Shown here piece after piece: positions 53,733 through 63,366 of a DNA stretch of 64,000 nt. Where the stretch lies: positions 372,001-436,000 of the forward strand of contig JAHDYR010000067.1 of the NCBI GenBank assembly GCA_019828565.1, given 5' to 3'. A model generated the notes under the pieces. The model made no database searches. It saw only the letters and a program-made list of their open reading frames with translations, and was not told where the DNA came from. A program made the translations under genes and the position numbers. This DNA is from Carpediemonas membranifera. Lineage: Eukaryota > Fornicata. Each line of letters begins with the position of its first letter. The first letter of the stretch is position 1.

Positions 53733-54964
53733 CGATATACGGATTTCAGACTTTCGTCATGCACAAAAATTCGAATCTCTCCAAATGCCCAAAACAGTGG
53801 TCAAACCGTGTTCAGGGGTACAAAAGAGTGCCATAGGCACGTTCTTGCATTCAAAATATTCTAGAGGTCGTTCATAAATTCTCAGATGGCCAACAGTACG
53901 AAAGTCTGAAATCCATTTATCATGAGACCCGACAAATTTGAAATCCATTTATCGGGTGGATACATCACTGTAGAGGGTATTCATGGATATAGGTGCCTTT
54001 TCGGTGCCGAGGGGAGTCAACATTTGAGGTCGTGCAGGCAGAAAGTCTGAAATCCGTTTATCTCACCACTGCTTAGTGTTCTGGCAGACAACGGCTTCCT
54101 GGCGACGCCTGGGGTGTAAGGATTCGCTTGCCTCTGTGTTGTCGCATCAGCTTCGCTGAAAACGGGGGAACTGACCCGCGCATTCGCGCACTTTATGCTC
54201 GCAACGAGACTGAAATGACGAACTGAAGAATAGGAAGAATACTGGCGGCTTTAACGATACAGGCATGCACATATCACTAAGAAACATCAGTATGCGGGCG
54301 CAGAGCATCATTAAAGCAACAATTATCTCTAAACAACATCAAGTACCAAAAGTCCATCAGGACGAAACGATATGAACTATAAATGGAGCACAGAGCAGTA
54401 CAGATGATTTGAGAGTACCAGGCATGGCCAGAATACCGTAATTATCGTCCGTTCATCCACGTGACCTCCATCTTGGTCGGTATCCAGAGAACGCCCGTCA
54501 GACGCTTGCAACGGAACATTTAGGGGGTGCATCCTAAATGGGTCCAGATTTGAGGCACCCTTGGTCTGACATGCCATGACCGAGCACTCTAGGGGCCTCC
54601 ACAGTGCGTCCCGAGGTACGTTAGAGCACCACAGACCTTCCCCCAAAAGCTGACTCCTGGACCCCTTGGCCGGAGCTCGCCCGAAGCGTGCCTCGGCTTG
54701 AACTAACGGCAAGAGAGCATAAAATCAGCCCTTTCGAACCGTGTTTTATGCTCTGCTGCCGTTATAGAATTATTCAAAGGGCCCTCTCTTTGCGCTTTTT
54801 TCTGGTTCGTGGGACGAAGTAGGGACGGACAAAAAAGCACATACGGAAGGTATTGGAGGTACTGAGGCCGCCTAGGTACATAGTTGCCGTGTGGATGGTT
54901 TCAGTTTATTACTTTTGGCACTCTATGTCCATTTTTTTATGCTCTCTTGCTGATAGTGCCGAAC
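53733..54964. other. Non-coding stretch with AAAGTCTGAAATCC repeats
   Basis: Three copies of AAAGTCTGAAATCC followed by an A/T-rich TATC end lie at 53901-53921 (+), 54042-54062 (+) and 53734-53754 (-, directly upstream of the gene start at 53732). A shorter form (TTTGAAATCCATTTATC) lies at 53937-53953. The rest of the stretch shows nothing assignable. Confidence 0.6.
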
Positions 54965-55129
54965 ATGGACTTGCTAAAGTGGATTGAGAGCGCTAGCAAG
55001 GAACAGTACGATGCGATATTGGCTGCATACACCAAGGCAACCACCAATCATGCCAAATGTGCTGTCCTTCGCGCGGTTTTGCTGGATGAACGGAAACTGC
55101 TCGATCTAGTCATCAGGAAGCGTTTGTAG
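54965..55129 (+). CDS. Small ORF, function unknown
   Basis: This 54-aa helical frame (MDLLKWIESASKEQYDAILAAYTKA...) ends in LLDLVIRKRL, 74 bp before the LTR of element 3. The composition is protein-like (amphipathic helices), but no family is recognised. It could be a whole small gene or an exon. Confidence 0.3.
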   Translation: MDLLKWIESASKEQYDAILAAYTKATTNHAKCAVLRAVLLDERKLLDLVIRKRL

Positions 55130-55203
55130 TCATAGCAATGCTTATATAGGAATCAACCTGAACCATATCACCACGAAATTCCGCCTCACGAAGGACGAGA
55201 AGG

Positions 55204-55324
55204 TGTCGTGGGTCTTACCCAATATTTACATAGTTGTATTATTTACATCGTCTTCAGGTTTCTGTCGACACATTTGGTGTCGTCTCTTTTCCCTGTAAAG
55301 CTTTCTTGTCCCTAACGGACTACA
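55204..55324 (+). repeat. 5' LTR of element 3 (121 bp)
   Basis: It is identical over 121 bp to 61224-61344 and begins TG and ends CA. An AT-rich part (CAATATTTACATAGTTGTAT) may hold the promoter. Confidence 0.95.
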
Positions 55325-55335
55325 TTTCTAGAAAT
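55324..55335. promoter_or_regulatory. Palindrome ATTTCTAGAAAT at the LTR/internal junction
   Basis: A perfect 12-bp palindrome starts at the last base of the 5' LTR, the same place as in element 1. Gag starts seven nt after its end. Confidence 0.8.
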
Positions 55336-55342
55336 TCAAGCC

Positions 55343-57760
55343 ATGAACGATAAGAAACGCCTTATACCTCCTCTACTAACGGTTCCGTCAGTTGAGGCTC
55401 TCATCACTTTCGCCGAGGCCTTCCGCGACTATCGCGCTTACGGAGGCCATCGGGATATCTCAGACTTGATTGATAGCTCGGTACAAGACCTCATTGCCAC
55501 GATCCTATCCACTACGCAGGACGAAGACGACGATCACACTCCCCTAGTAGCCTCAAGGAAGAACATCCGCGATCTGAAGGATCAGAGAACTCTCAAGCGG
55601 CTCGGACAAGCCCTGCAACCCAGAACCAAGACCTCACGCCTCCAGCTGTTCCGTCTAAGAGCCAACAGCTTCGACACGGTACAGGTCGCACGCGTCAATC
55701 GGAAGTTCACTCTCCTCTTGTCCCTGTTCGATGGGAAGTCCCTCAACGAGGACAACCTCAAGGAGGCGTATACGCGTGCCTTTAAGAGCAACCCCAAGGC
55801 CATGTACCGCATCCAAGAGCTCATCGAGGACCAGCCTCTGGAAAAGGCTATGCCCGCCGTCCTAGCCCTAGCACGTGAAGTCCAAGAGTCACGGGATCTA
55901 CTAAGCGCTTTCGAAGACGCTCCCTCTCGTCAACCCTACACGTCCCGCCATGACCGCAGACACGACTCGTCTGTGATCCCGAAGAAGCCCTCGTCCGATA
56001 ACCGGTCGGCTGAAACCAACAAGGGCCACAAGGCAATCAAGAAGGAGAAGCCGGCAAAGGACTACTCTAACTACACCTGCTATAACTGCGGTGGCAAGGG
56101 TCACTCGGTGTTCAAGTGTAAGAAGCCCAAGCACACATGTAAGAAGTGTGGTCGTGTCGGCCACCTGGAGGATTACTGTAAATCCTCCAAGTGCGTGTGT
56201 GTTTTAAGTTCCAAGGAGTCACCGGCCGAGGGCGAACCGTCAAAGACTAAGGGCGAGACCGAGACTAAGCCATCTGTTCCCTTGATCAAAGTCCAGATTA
56301 ATGGTCACAACCTCACTGCTCTACTTGATTCAGGTGCCGGAGTCACGATCATTAAGAGCACGTGGGCGTCCAAGCTGACAAAAGTTAGCTCCGAGGTTAT
56401 TCCGATCCGTACCGCCAACAAGGGTATTCTTCACGCGCAAGGCGCTGTTGAAGGCGACGTAAGACTGCTAGCGTCAGCGTTTACACCCAAGGCGTGCTCC
56501 TACAAGCCACGTATGCTGCTACTTGACACTGAGTTCGACATGATTATCGGATATCCAGACATGGTAGCACTGGGAATCCTTCCCCAAGCCTACACCGACG
56601 AGCAAGATGATGACGAGATCGAGATTCCGGACGTGTACAAGTATCAGGCACCATTGTTTTCTTTGTCGCAGACCAGCATCGACCGGCAGGCCGAGCTCAT
56701 CAGACGTTATAGCGACGTGTTCGAGGACCGTAGCGAACCCAGCCGCCTCGAGCCGTATGACCTCATCCTACGCGAGGACCGAGTGGTCAACGCCAGACCA
56801 TACTTCGTCCCACCAGCCAAGGTCGACATAATACGGGAGCACATCGACGAGCTGTCCTTGAAGGGGTTTATCGAGAGAAGCAACTCACCGTACGCATCCC
56901 CGGCCATGACGGTGCCGAAGAAGGGCGGGAAGTCGCGCTTCGTCGTGGATTTCCGGCAGATCAACGAGATCACCCCCACTTTCGACTACCCGATCCCAAT
57001 GATCGACGAGGTGATCGCCCAACTACCCAACAAGAAGATCTTCGCCACACTAGACCTGTCGTCGGGTTATCACCAGGTCGAACTGACCAAACGCTGCCGC
57101 AAGTACACTGCGTTCACCACCATTCTAGGTCAATATCAATACACTAGGATGCCCTTCGGGCTAAGGAACGCAGGAGCTCACTTTCAGCGTGCCATGGAGT
57201 CGGCTTTCGCCGAACTGGTTGGTCACGCCTGTTATATCTATATCGACGATATCATTGTCTTCGGGGAAAACGAGGAGGATTACCTCAAGAACCTGGAGAG
57301 CGTGCTGCAGCGTACTAGACAGATCAAGTTACAACTCAACCGTGACAAGTGCCAGTTTTCGAGGGCCGAGGTCGAGTTCCTGGGCAGGGTCATATCCCAT
57401 GGCTGTCAACGCATCGCAGCGGACCGCATTCAAGACATCCTGGATCTCGAAATGCCTAAGTCGGTCAAGGGAATGCAAGCGCTCGTCGGATTTCTTAACT
57501 ATTTCCGGGATCATGTCCCTGGTTTCGCAGAAGTAGTACACCCCTTAACTCAAGCGATGGCCTCCAAGATCCCGCTGGGTGGCGACGAGCAAGAGCAAGC
57601 CCTACGCAAAGTCAAGACACTCCTCGCCCAAGCAGAAGCACTCGCCATCTTCGATGCGTCCAAGGAACACACCATCATGACCGACGCGTCAGGGAGTAGG
57701 CTACGGCGCTGTGCTATTGCAGGAAGGCCAACCCGTGTGCTTTATGAGCAAGGCCTTTGA
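55343..57760 (+). CDS. Element 3 Gag-protease-RT (frame broken in RNase H)
   Basis: This 805-aa frame has Gag (about 1-250) with two CCHC knuckles, CYNCGGKGHSVFKC and CKKCGRVGHLEDYC. The protease has ALLDSGAGVTIIKS (D-S-G active site). The RT has SRFVVDFRQINEIT, LDLSSGYHQVEL, MPFGLRNAGAHFQ and IYIDDIIVFGE. RNase H starts (TDASG), but the frame is then lost and stops at 57760. An extra base near 57694 explains the break, since sense resumes at once in another frame. Gag and Pol here are one continuous frame, unlike element 2. Confidence 0.9.
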   Translation: MNDKKRLIPPLLTVPSVEALITFAEAFRDYRAYGGHRDISDLIDSSVQDLIATILSTTQDEDDDHTPLVASRKNIRDLKDQRTLKRLGQALQPRTKTSRLQLFRLRANSFDTVQVARVNRKFTLLLSLFDGKSLNEDNLKEAYTRAFKSNPKAMYRIQELIEDQPLEKAMPAVLALAREVQESRDLLSAFEDAPSRQPYTSRHDRRHDSSVIPKKPSSDNRSAETNKGHKAIKKEKPAKDYSNYTCYNCGGKGHSVFKCKKPKHTCKKCGRVGHLEDYCKSSKCVCVLSSKESPAEGEPSKTKGETETKPSVPLIKVQINGHNLTALLDSGAGVTIIKSTWASKLTKVSSEVIPIRTANKGILHAQGAVEGDVRLLASAFTPKACSYKPRMLLLDTEFDMIIGYPDMVALGILPQAYTDEQDDDEIEIPDVYKYQAPLFSLSQTSIDRQAELIRRYSDVFEDRSEPSRLEPYDLILREDRVVNARPYFVPPAKVDIIREHIDELSLKGFIERSNSPYASPAMTVPKKGGKSRFVVDFRQINEITPTFDYPIPMIDEVIAQLPNKKIFATLDLSSGYHQVELTKRCRKYTAFTTILGQYQYTRMPFGLRNAGAHFQRAMESAFAELVGHACYIYIDDIIVFGENEEDYLKNLESVLQRTRQIKLQLNRDKCQFSRAEVEFLGRVISHGCQRIAADRIQDILDLEMPKSVKGMQALVGFLNYFRDHVPGFAEVVHPLTQAMASKIPLGGDEQEQALRKVKTLLAQAEALAIFDASKEHTIMTDASGSRLRRCAIAGRPTRVLYEQGL

Positions 57761-59294
57761 CCAAGTGCAATCGCGATGGTCGGTCGGAGAGAAGGAGGCA
57801 TTCGCCATCGTCGCCGCCATTAAGCGATGGAACAAGTACCTCTCCTGGGGAAAGTTCACCCTTCTCACGGACCATCGCAACCTGATTTACATGTACAAGT
57901 CGACTAACGCCAAGGTCCGCAGATGGGCTGAGGCTATGTCCGACATGGACTTCGACGTCAAGCACGTCGCTGGCCTTGATAACGGTGGGGCAGACGGCTT
58001 ATCGCGAGTGTACGTTATGCAGTCCGCATCAGAAGATGACGTTGAAGCAGAACACCTCACCGCCGGGGCCCACCTCTCCCGACGTGTAGTTACTGAACGA
58101 CTCAAGGACCAAGGCAAGTCAGTATCACGTGAGACTGTCAGCAAGGTCATCGAAAACTGCCCGGTGTGCCAGGTGATTAGACGCCCTCCGGTTGACAGCC
58201 CGTCAGGATTGCACACAGCCGTAGATCGCCCGTTCCGTAGGGTGGCAGTTGACACGATGGGGCCTTTCCCCTCCGTCGACGGCAAGGCTTACATCACAGT
58301 CATGATCGACATGTGCAGTCGGTGGACTGAGCTAGTCGCATCTTCGAGTACCACCGGCGCGGCAGCAGCGGACGCCCTGGTCAACAACTGGATATTGCGT
58401 TTCGGGTGCCCTGAGGTTCTCCAATCCGACGGAGGACCAGAGTTCAAGAACCAACTCTTCAAGCGCATCGCAGATGAGATGGGGTTCAAGATCCATATTA
58501 CCACGGCTCACCACCCGCAATCCAATGGGATGGTAGAGCGCGCCAACCAGCAAGTATTACGCATCCTCAAGGCGCGTAAGTTTCAGCTCAGAGGGTCAAC
58601 CTGGATCGAGAATCTACCTGTCGCCCAGTTCATCGTTAATTCATCCCCGCGCACGTCTACACGCCTGTCACCAGCCGAGATAGTTCTCGGGTACGACCTG
58701 AGAATACCACAGAACGTGTATGTGACTGATTCTAGTACAGCGAGCGCGAGTGAGTCTCACAGGGAAGCGGCCGCAGCGGCTGTCCAACTCGCCAGCAGCC
58801 GAGTCCAGGCGATGAGAGAGGACGCCCTCGCAAAGGCTACTGCCTCGAGGAATGAGATTATTAGCAGGTTCGTCCTAGTCAAGTACCCCTCTAGACCACC
58901 GAACAAGTTGTCACCTGGATGGAGAGGGCCAATGCGAAGGCTCGCCGGAGTGAAACAACACGGTGTCGTTGTCGCGTATAAGGTTTTAGACCTAGCTGAG
59001 AAGGACAACTCGAAAGCGATCACGGTAGACGCATCGAGAGTTCGGAAGTTCAATCCCGGCAGGCTGACAGAAGATCAGATCAAAGCACTCGCAGCCACGG
59101 CTGACGACGAGTGGGAAGTTGAGCGAATCAGTCGATCTCGAGGTCGAGGCCCGATGTCCAAGCGGGAATACCTCGTCCATTGGGCTGGGTGCGAAGACGA
59201 AGAGGCCACGTGGCAAGACTATTCGTCAGTCAAGGACCTAGAGGCGCTAGACATATTCCTGAAGTCAGACGAGGCCAAGCGAGCCGGTCTGTAA
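57695..59294 (+). CDS. Element 3 RNase H-integrase-chromodomain
   Basis: Coding sense resumes just after the break and there is no proper start codon, so this part is made only if the frame is corrected or bypassed. It includes the rest of RNase H (VGEKEAFAIVAAIKRW, TDHRNLIYMY). Integrase follows with its zinc domain (HLSRRVVTE...CPVCQV) and DDE core (VDTMGPFP, SDGGPEFKN, NGMVERANQQV). A C-terminal chromodomain closes it (WEVERISRSRGRGPMSKREYLVHWAGCEDEEATW). The stop is at 59294. Confidence 0.88.
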
Positions 59295-59367
59295 ACCTTC
59301 AGCAGCTACTCAATCCAAACCTTTATCTCACTCCAAAACACCCCCGCTGAGAGCACCGTTCGCGTCC

Positions 59368-60573
59368 TCAGACCGGGTACAATAGCGAACTAGCTCGGGA
59401 TGAGCAGCAAAGAACTTGACCCCCAGCCTGACTATCACGGATTGCCTCGGTTGCCAGGATAATCGAGCTGTACTCGCGTCGAGCATAGTGCACGAGCAGA
59501 CGCAGGGAATTCTCATGCAGATGGTGGCCAACGATTGCCTCAAGCACATACACACGACGTGGCTCGTTATGATCGAGCGCGACGGGCAGGACGTCATTGC
59601 TGGGGACATCGAACAGGAAGTTGTCCATCAAAGAGTGGCGCACATGACCGAAACCAGTGGGGGTCCGGATTGCTTCAATGTATTGGCGGCTGAACTCTCG
59701 CACGTCAGCAGCGTCTAGGATGCCCTGCGCGTGGCCCACGACCATCATGTCATACAGGTCTGGGTCATTACCTAACATTATGGCGCGACGCAGATGAGGG
59801 GTCATGACGGTGTAACCACGCCCCGAGAGAAGCTGAATACGCTCGCGCAAACCCTGATGACAGAGCGTACGCGAGGTCGCGTCGAGGCGGCGGAGGTGCA
59901 AAGCCACCAGATCCTGATCGGTGGGATCGCCAGGCCGACCACACATAGCCCGAGTGTGGTACTCGCGCGATAGCGCCAGCAACACGAGACCATCGCGACA
60001 GATGTCACGCGCAACGGAAGAAGAGTTCTCCGTTGCGGCGAGATGCCCATATGAGTTGAGCATCCCGGCGCGGAGCGCCCGCAAGGTACCAGACATGTCT
60101 AGAGTGATGTAACTCACGCCCTCTGCGGCAACAGCGGTGATCATCTCCTCCAGAGAGAAGAGCGGCGAGACCTCGGTTTCCTCACCCGACCCCGAGTCGC
60201 CGTGACCCGTTGGCCGGGATTCATCATCGCTACGAGCGGTCTCGGCCTCGCACGAGTCACCACGGTTCTCACGTGGAGAGCCAGCATCACCACTCACCGT
60301 CTCAGCCTCCTCCGGGCTTTCGTCACCGCCCGGCGTCGGCGAACGCACACAAGAAGTGACCGGAGCACTCGTAACGCTCTCAGTAGAGGTGTCCCGGATA
60401 GATGTCACGTTTGTAGGAGCAGGTGCGCTGAACAAAGCGTGGTAGTCGCTGGCTGAGTTGAAAAAACGGGCACGATCGAGATAGCGGTTCAAGAAGCGTT
60501 TGAAGGCCTTTCGGGCTTTCTCCTCATCAAATAGCGCCAGCATCTGCGTAATCTGCTCACGTACGTCGGACAT
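59368..60573 (-). CDS. Antisense accessory gene of element 3, unknown function
   Basis: This 401-aa frame lies between pol and the 3' LTR on the opposite strand, starting at ATG 60573 (MSDVREQITQMLALFDEEKARKAFKRF). The first ~55 residues are helical and charged, and a Ser/Thr/Asp/Glu-rich linker follows (about 60-140). A helical C-terminal domain of ~250 residues closes the protein (GLVLLALSREYHTRAMCG, RRAIMLGNDPDLYDMMVVGHAQGIL, RRVYVLEAIVGHHLHENSLRLLVHYARREY). There is no signal peptide, membrane segment or zinc motif, so it is not envelope-like. I recognise no family. Since it is inside the LTR-bounded unit, it is either an element gene with its own promoter or a captured host gene. Confidence 0.7.
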   Translation of the reverse strand: MSDVREQITQMLALFDEEKARKAFKRFLNRYLDRARFFNSASDYHALFSAPAPTNVTSIRDTSTESVTSAPVTSCVRSPTPGGDESPEEAETVSGDAGSPRENRGDSCEAETARSDDESRPTGHGDSGSGEETEVSPLFSLEEMITAVAAEGVSYITLDMSGTLRALRAGMLNSYGHLAATENSSSVARDICRDGLVLLALSREYHTRAMCGRPGDPTDQDLVALHLRRLDATSRTLCHQGLRERIQLLSGRGYTVMTPHLRRAIMLGNDPDLYDMMVVGHAQGILDAADVREFSRQYIEAIRTPTGFGHVRHSLMDNFLFDVPSNDVLPVALDHNEPRRVYVLEAIVGHHLHENSLRLLVHYARREYSSIILATEAIRDSQAGGQVLCCSSRASSLLYPV

Positions 60574-61223
60574 TGCTCGTTCGTCACTTCCCGTTTTCAC
60601 TGAGAAAACAACAACTCGAAAGAAGTAGCAACCAACCTCAATGGAACTTGAAAGACACTGTTTTACGGCTAATTCAAGCCCGATTGATGTTATTAAGGAT
60701 GAACGCGGCCTTTTGCAGCCGCGAGAGAGAACGTCGCACCGTCGAGAGCAAAAAACGCGAGAACTCGCGTTTTCCGCCGAATTGAGGCTTCTAATGACGT
60801 TTTTCGATCTCTATGTAATAAGGACGGCGACGTGAAGTACATACCAAGAGAAACACAAAGATCATCACAGTGAGCAGTTTTAGGCGCTCATTTGATCTAA
60901 TCAATATTCAAACGGCCGTTTTACGACCGTGGAGGGGCGGAATGCCTCACGTAAGATCATTCTAATTACACAGCGCGCTAACAAGTGGTACCACGATAGG
61001 ATTTTGAGATCCGCAGATATTTTCCGAATCTTTCAGATTCACCCCGCCAATTCTGGCTCCCGACTTGAACAAGGCATTCACCCTGTACCCTGCCATGGTA
61101 CAGAGTCTCGTAGACCAATGAGTGGCATCGGAGGTCTCGGGACTGGTCAAGTCCCTCATCGCACATTCGTTCGAGTGGCATACGCCTGAGGCCATGGCCC
61201 CTTTGGGGTCCATGGAGGGGCGG
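60574..61223. other. Non-coding 3' part of element 3
   Basis: It is AT-rich next to the antisense start, where a bidirectional or antisense promoter would be expected, and ends in the purine tract CATGGAGGGGCGG before the LTR. No gene is seen. Confidence 0.5.
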
Positions 61224-61344
61224 TGTCGTGGGTCTTACCCAATATTTACATAGTTGTATTATTTACATCGTCTTCAGGTTTCTGTCGACACATTTGGTGT
61301 CGTCTCTTTTCCCTGTAAAGCTTTCTTGTCCCTAACGGACTACA
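61224..61344 (+). repeat. 3' LTR of element 3 (121 bp)
   Basis: It is identical to the 5' LTR. Confidence 0.95.
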
Positions 61345-61858
61345 ACATGCTGCGTTTTCCGGTACTCTAACCGGGACTTAAAGTCCCAGAATCAAGTCCC
61401 GGAATCCTTGATTGATTTTGATCGATGTCGTCGGATCATCCCCAAAGTGGGTGACAGTCTTCTACTAGCCTAGTTCTACCTCTGGAAACATTATTAGCGC
61501 ATGTCGATGTCACAAAAAATATTTATGATCGTTTTCCGTATCGTCAGTGCAGGATAAGGTCGCATGACTTGGCCAAAGTCGCTCTTCAGAACTCGATCGT
61601 CTGACACATACAAACGCTAAAAGTGGTTGGCAAAGATGCATTAGACCTTGTATATGACGTGTATAGACAAAATTTCGGGTGTTGCACTGTCACCTCTGAG
61701 GGGTATCCTCTCAAAAAGTGTTGAAACTCCTACTGTAACATCCCCTTGCTGTCCTAGCAACGGAATAGTACTTTATTTACTTCAACTTTATCCCATTCGA
61801 TAAAGAAAAGTCAAATTGTGTGAGCAATCTTCAACCTTAAAGTGCACATACAGGCATC
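61345..61858. other. AT-rich non-coding stretch upstream of the PHD gene
   Basis: No gene or repeat is recognised. A short inverted motif (GGGACTTAAAGTCCC) lies at about 61374-61388. Confidence 0.4.
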
Positions 61859-63046
61859 ATGGAAAAGACCCAAAAACGAGAAATCCTGATTGCAATTGCA
61901 AAAGAAGTATTCTACTTTCAACGCGATTGTGCTCAAGCCATGCCTGTTGCGGTTTCAGAGGTGTGCTGGGCTATTCTGCCAGATGATATCCGAGCTCTCT
62001 ACAAGAAGAAGCAAGCGATGGCTTGTTCTCTTCGTCATGCCCTTATCCACGCTCTGGATGGACTCGCCCCCTCGTCTTACCAGATCAACACCGAGGGTAA
62101 GGTCAAGGGTGTGTTCCTCAAGGACTTCGGCGAGATCAACCTATCAAGGCTGCAGGACAACCTGCAGGCAGCATCAGGTACCACTAGCACTGTGGTATGG
62201 CAGCCTCCGGTTTCGCGCTACATCAGCATCCCCTTCCAGACCTATTCGAAGAAGAAGGACAAGAGGGCTCGGAAACAGTCTCAACCCGCCCCTCAGTCGG
62301 TCGTAACTGTTCGTGACAATCTGGCCAGTGAACACAGACAGCGGGAAGCAGCGCACATCGACCAAGTCGCTTCCCAATTTTCCACATGTGTGGCGCAGGC
62401 AACGGCACTTATCCAGACAGGAATGAACCGGCGCCACGCACTCGACAACTTCACTTATCAGCAGCTACGAAACTCATTGCGCATGTGTTGTGGGGTCTGT
62501 CACGATCCGATGAATCTGCTGCTGAAGATTGAGGACGACAACTCCCTGCAGTGCCAACAATGCGAGAGGTACTTCCATTATAGCTGTGTCAGTGGCTACT
62601 TGGAGGAGCGAATGGCATACCCGGCATCTAACAGGGCCGATAAGCAGAAGATATCCATCTGCGATGACTGTAAGGCAATCAATGGTAACGACGAGTGCTT
62701 TCATCGTACACCTCCAACCGAGACCACCCAAGCAGCGGACTGTGGTAGAAGTATTAAGGATGGACCCAGCATGCTCTGCTACTTTTGTTCCAACTGGTTC
62801 TGTCCGGATCATATCGCGGACACCGTTTTTGACACTGGAACTGACATGTTGAAGCGTCCTTCTCGTCGTGTTCCGGTGTGCGTGAATTGCTTTCCTCGCA
62901 TTCAGAGAGGCCAGCGACAGTTCAACGGTGAGTATACCAACGCTGCCCGCGCTATTACAGAGCCATTGACACTCGCGGATGACGAGGCTCGTGATGATGT
63001 CAGTATCCGCGAGGAGGTGAGTGATGAGGAGGATGACCAAGAGTGA
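61859..63046 (+). CDS. PHD-type zinc-finger protein
   Basis: This 395-aa protein starts at ATG 61859 (MEKTQKREILIAIAKEV). The N-terminal ~110 residues are helical (KKKQAMACSLRHALIHALDGLAP) with a small winged-helix feel. A basic linker (KKKDKRARKQS) follows. From about residue 209 a zinc-binding region runs CCGVCHDPMN...LQCQQCERYFHYSCVSGYLEE...ICDDC, which fits a PHD finger (C4HC3). A second cluster follows (CYFCSNWFCPDH...VCVNCF). The acidic tail ends EEVSDEEDDQE. PHD fingers usually read histone H3 tails, so a chromatin role is likely. The gene stands between element 3 and the next gene and is AT-richer than the first half of the window. Confidence 0.72.
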   Translation: MEKTQKREILIAIAKEVFYFQRDCAQAMPVAVSEVCWAILPDDIRALYKKKQAMACSLRHALIHALDGLAPSSYQINTEGKVKGVFLKDFGEINLSRLQDNLQAASGTTSTVVWQPPVSRYISIPFQTYSKKKDKRARKQSQPAPQSVVTVRDNLASEHRQREAAHIDQVASQFSTCVAQATALIQTGMNRRHALDNFTYQQLRNSLRMCCGVCHDPMNLLLKIEDDNSLQCQQCERYFHYSCVSGYLEERMAYPASNRADKQKISICDDCKAINGNDECFHRTPPTETTQAADCGRSIKDGPSMLCYFCSNWFCPDHIADTVFDTGTDMLKRPSRRVPVCVNCFPRIQRGQRQFNGEYTNAARAITEPLTLADDEARDDVSIREEVSDEEDDQE

Positions 63047-63366
63047 TAAGTGGAATAAAATGAACGAATGACTGATGCGGCACATTCTGTTTACGCTATA
63101 CGACGATTTTAGAGAGCGCCAGAGAGGTGCTGCAGGGAGAGAGCTTGTGCTTGCGTATCCTGAGGGATGCGGGATGGGAGGGGCCGACGTAATTGGCCAA
63201 TCCACGTTTGTGGATCACCTGGTGTCGTCCATACCGGGCGTCTCTCCGCCACAGGCTGTGTTGCTGCGCATGGAAAGCAGTGTTAACTGTGTTCTATTGC
63301 ACGATAGCACGGGGTTATTGACTGATGCGGCACCTACCTTAAATTGCTCGTCATCCACAGTTGTGG
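63047..63366. promoter_or_regulatory. Intergenic region with paired short repeats
   Basis: The 14-mer GACTGATGCGGCAC occurs at 63070-63083 and 63320-63333. The dyads ATCCACGTTTGTGGAT (63200-63215) and ATCCACAGTTGTGGAT (63353-63368) lie 153 bp apart, the second overlapping the next start codon. The arrangement suggests regulator binding sites or a small duplication. Confidence 0.4.

Larger units (their letters stand above)
55204..61344 (+). mobile_element. Ty3/gypsy chromovirus 3 (121-bp LTRs) with antisense gene
   Basis: This 6141-bp element is bounded by identical 121-bp LTRs (TGTCGTGGGTC...GGACTACA). A purine tract (GGAGGGGCGG) abuts the 3' LTR. Flanks do not show a target duplication (GAAGG against ACATG), so it may have recombined with another copy or lost the duplication. 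It has canonical CCHC zinc knuckles, unlike elements 1 and 2. It carries about 1.9 kb between pol and the 3' LTR with an antisense open frame. Confidence 0.92.

Noticed and set aside
59368-60573. Envelope gene of a retrovirus-like element
   Set aside because: The frame is antisense to gag-pol and lacks a signal peptide, transmembrane segment and glycoprotein-like cysteine pattern.
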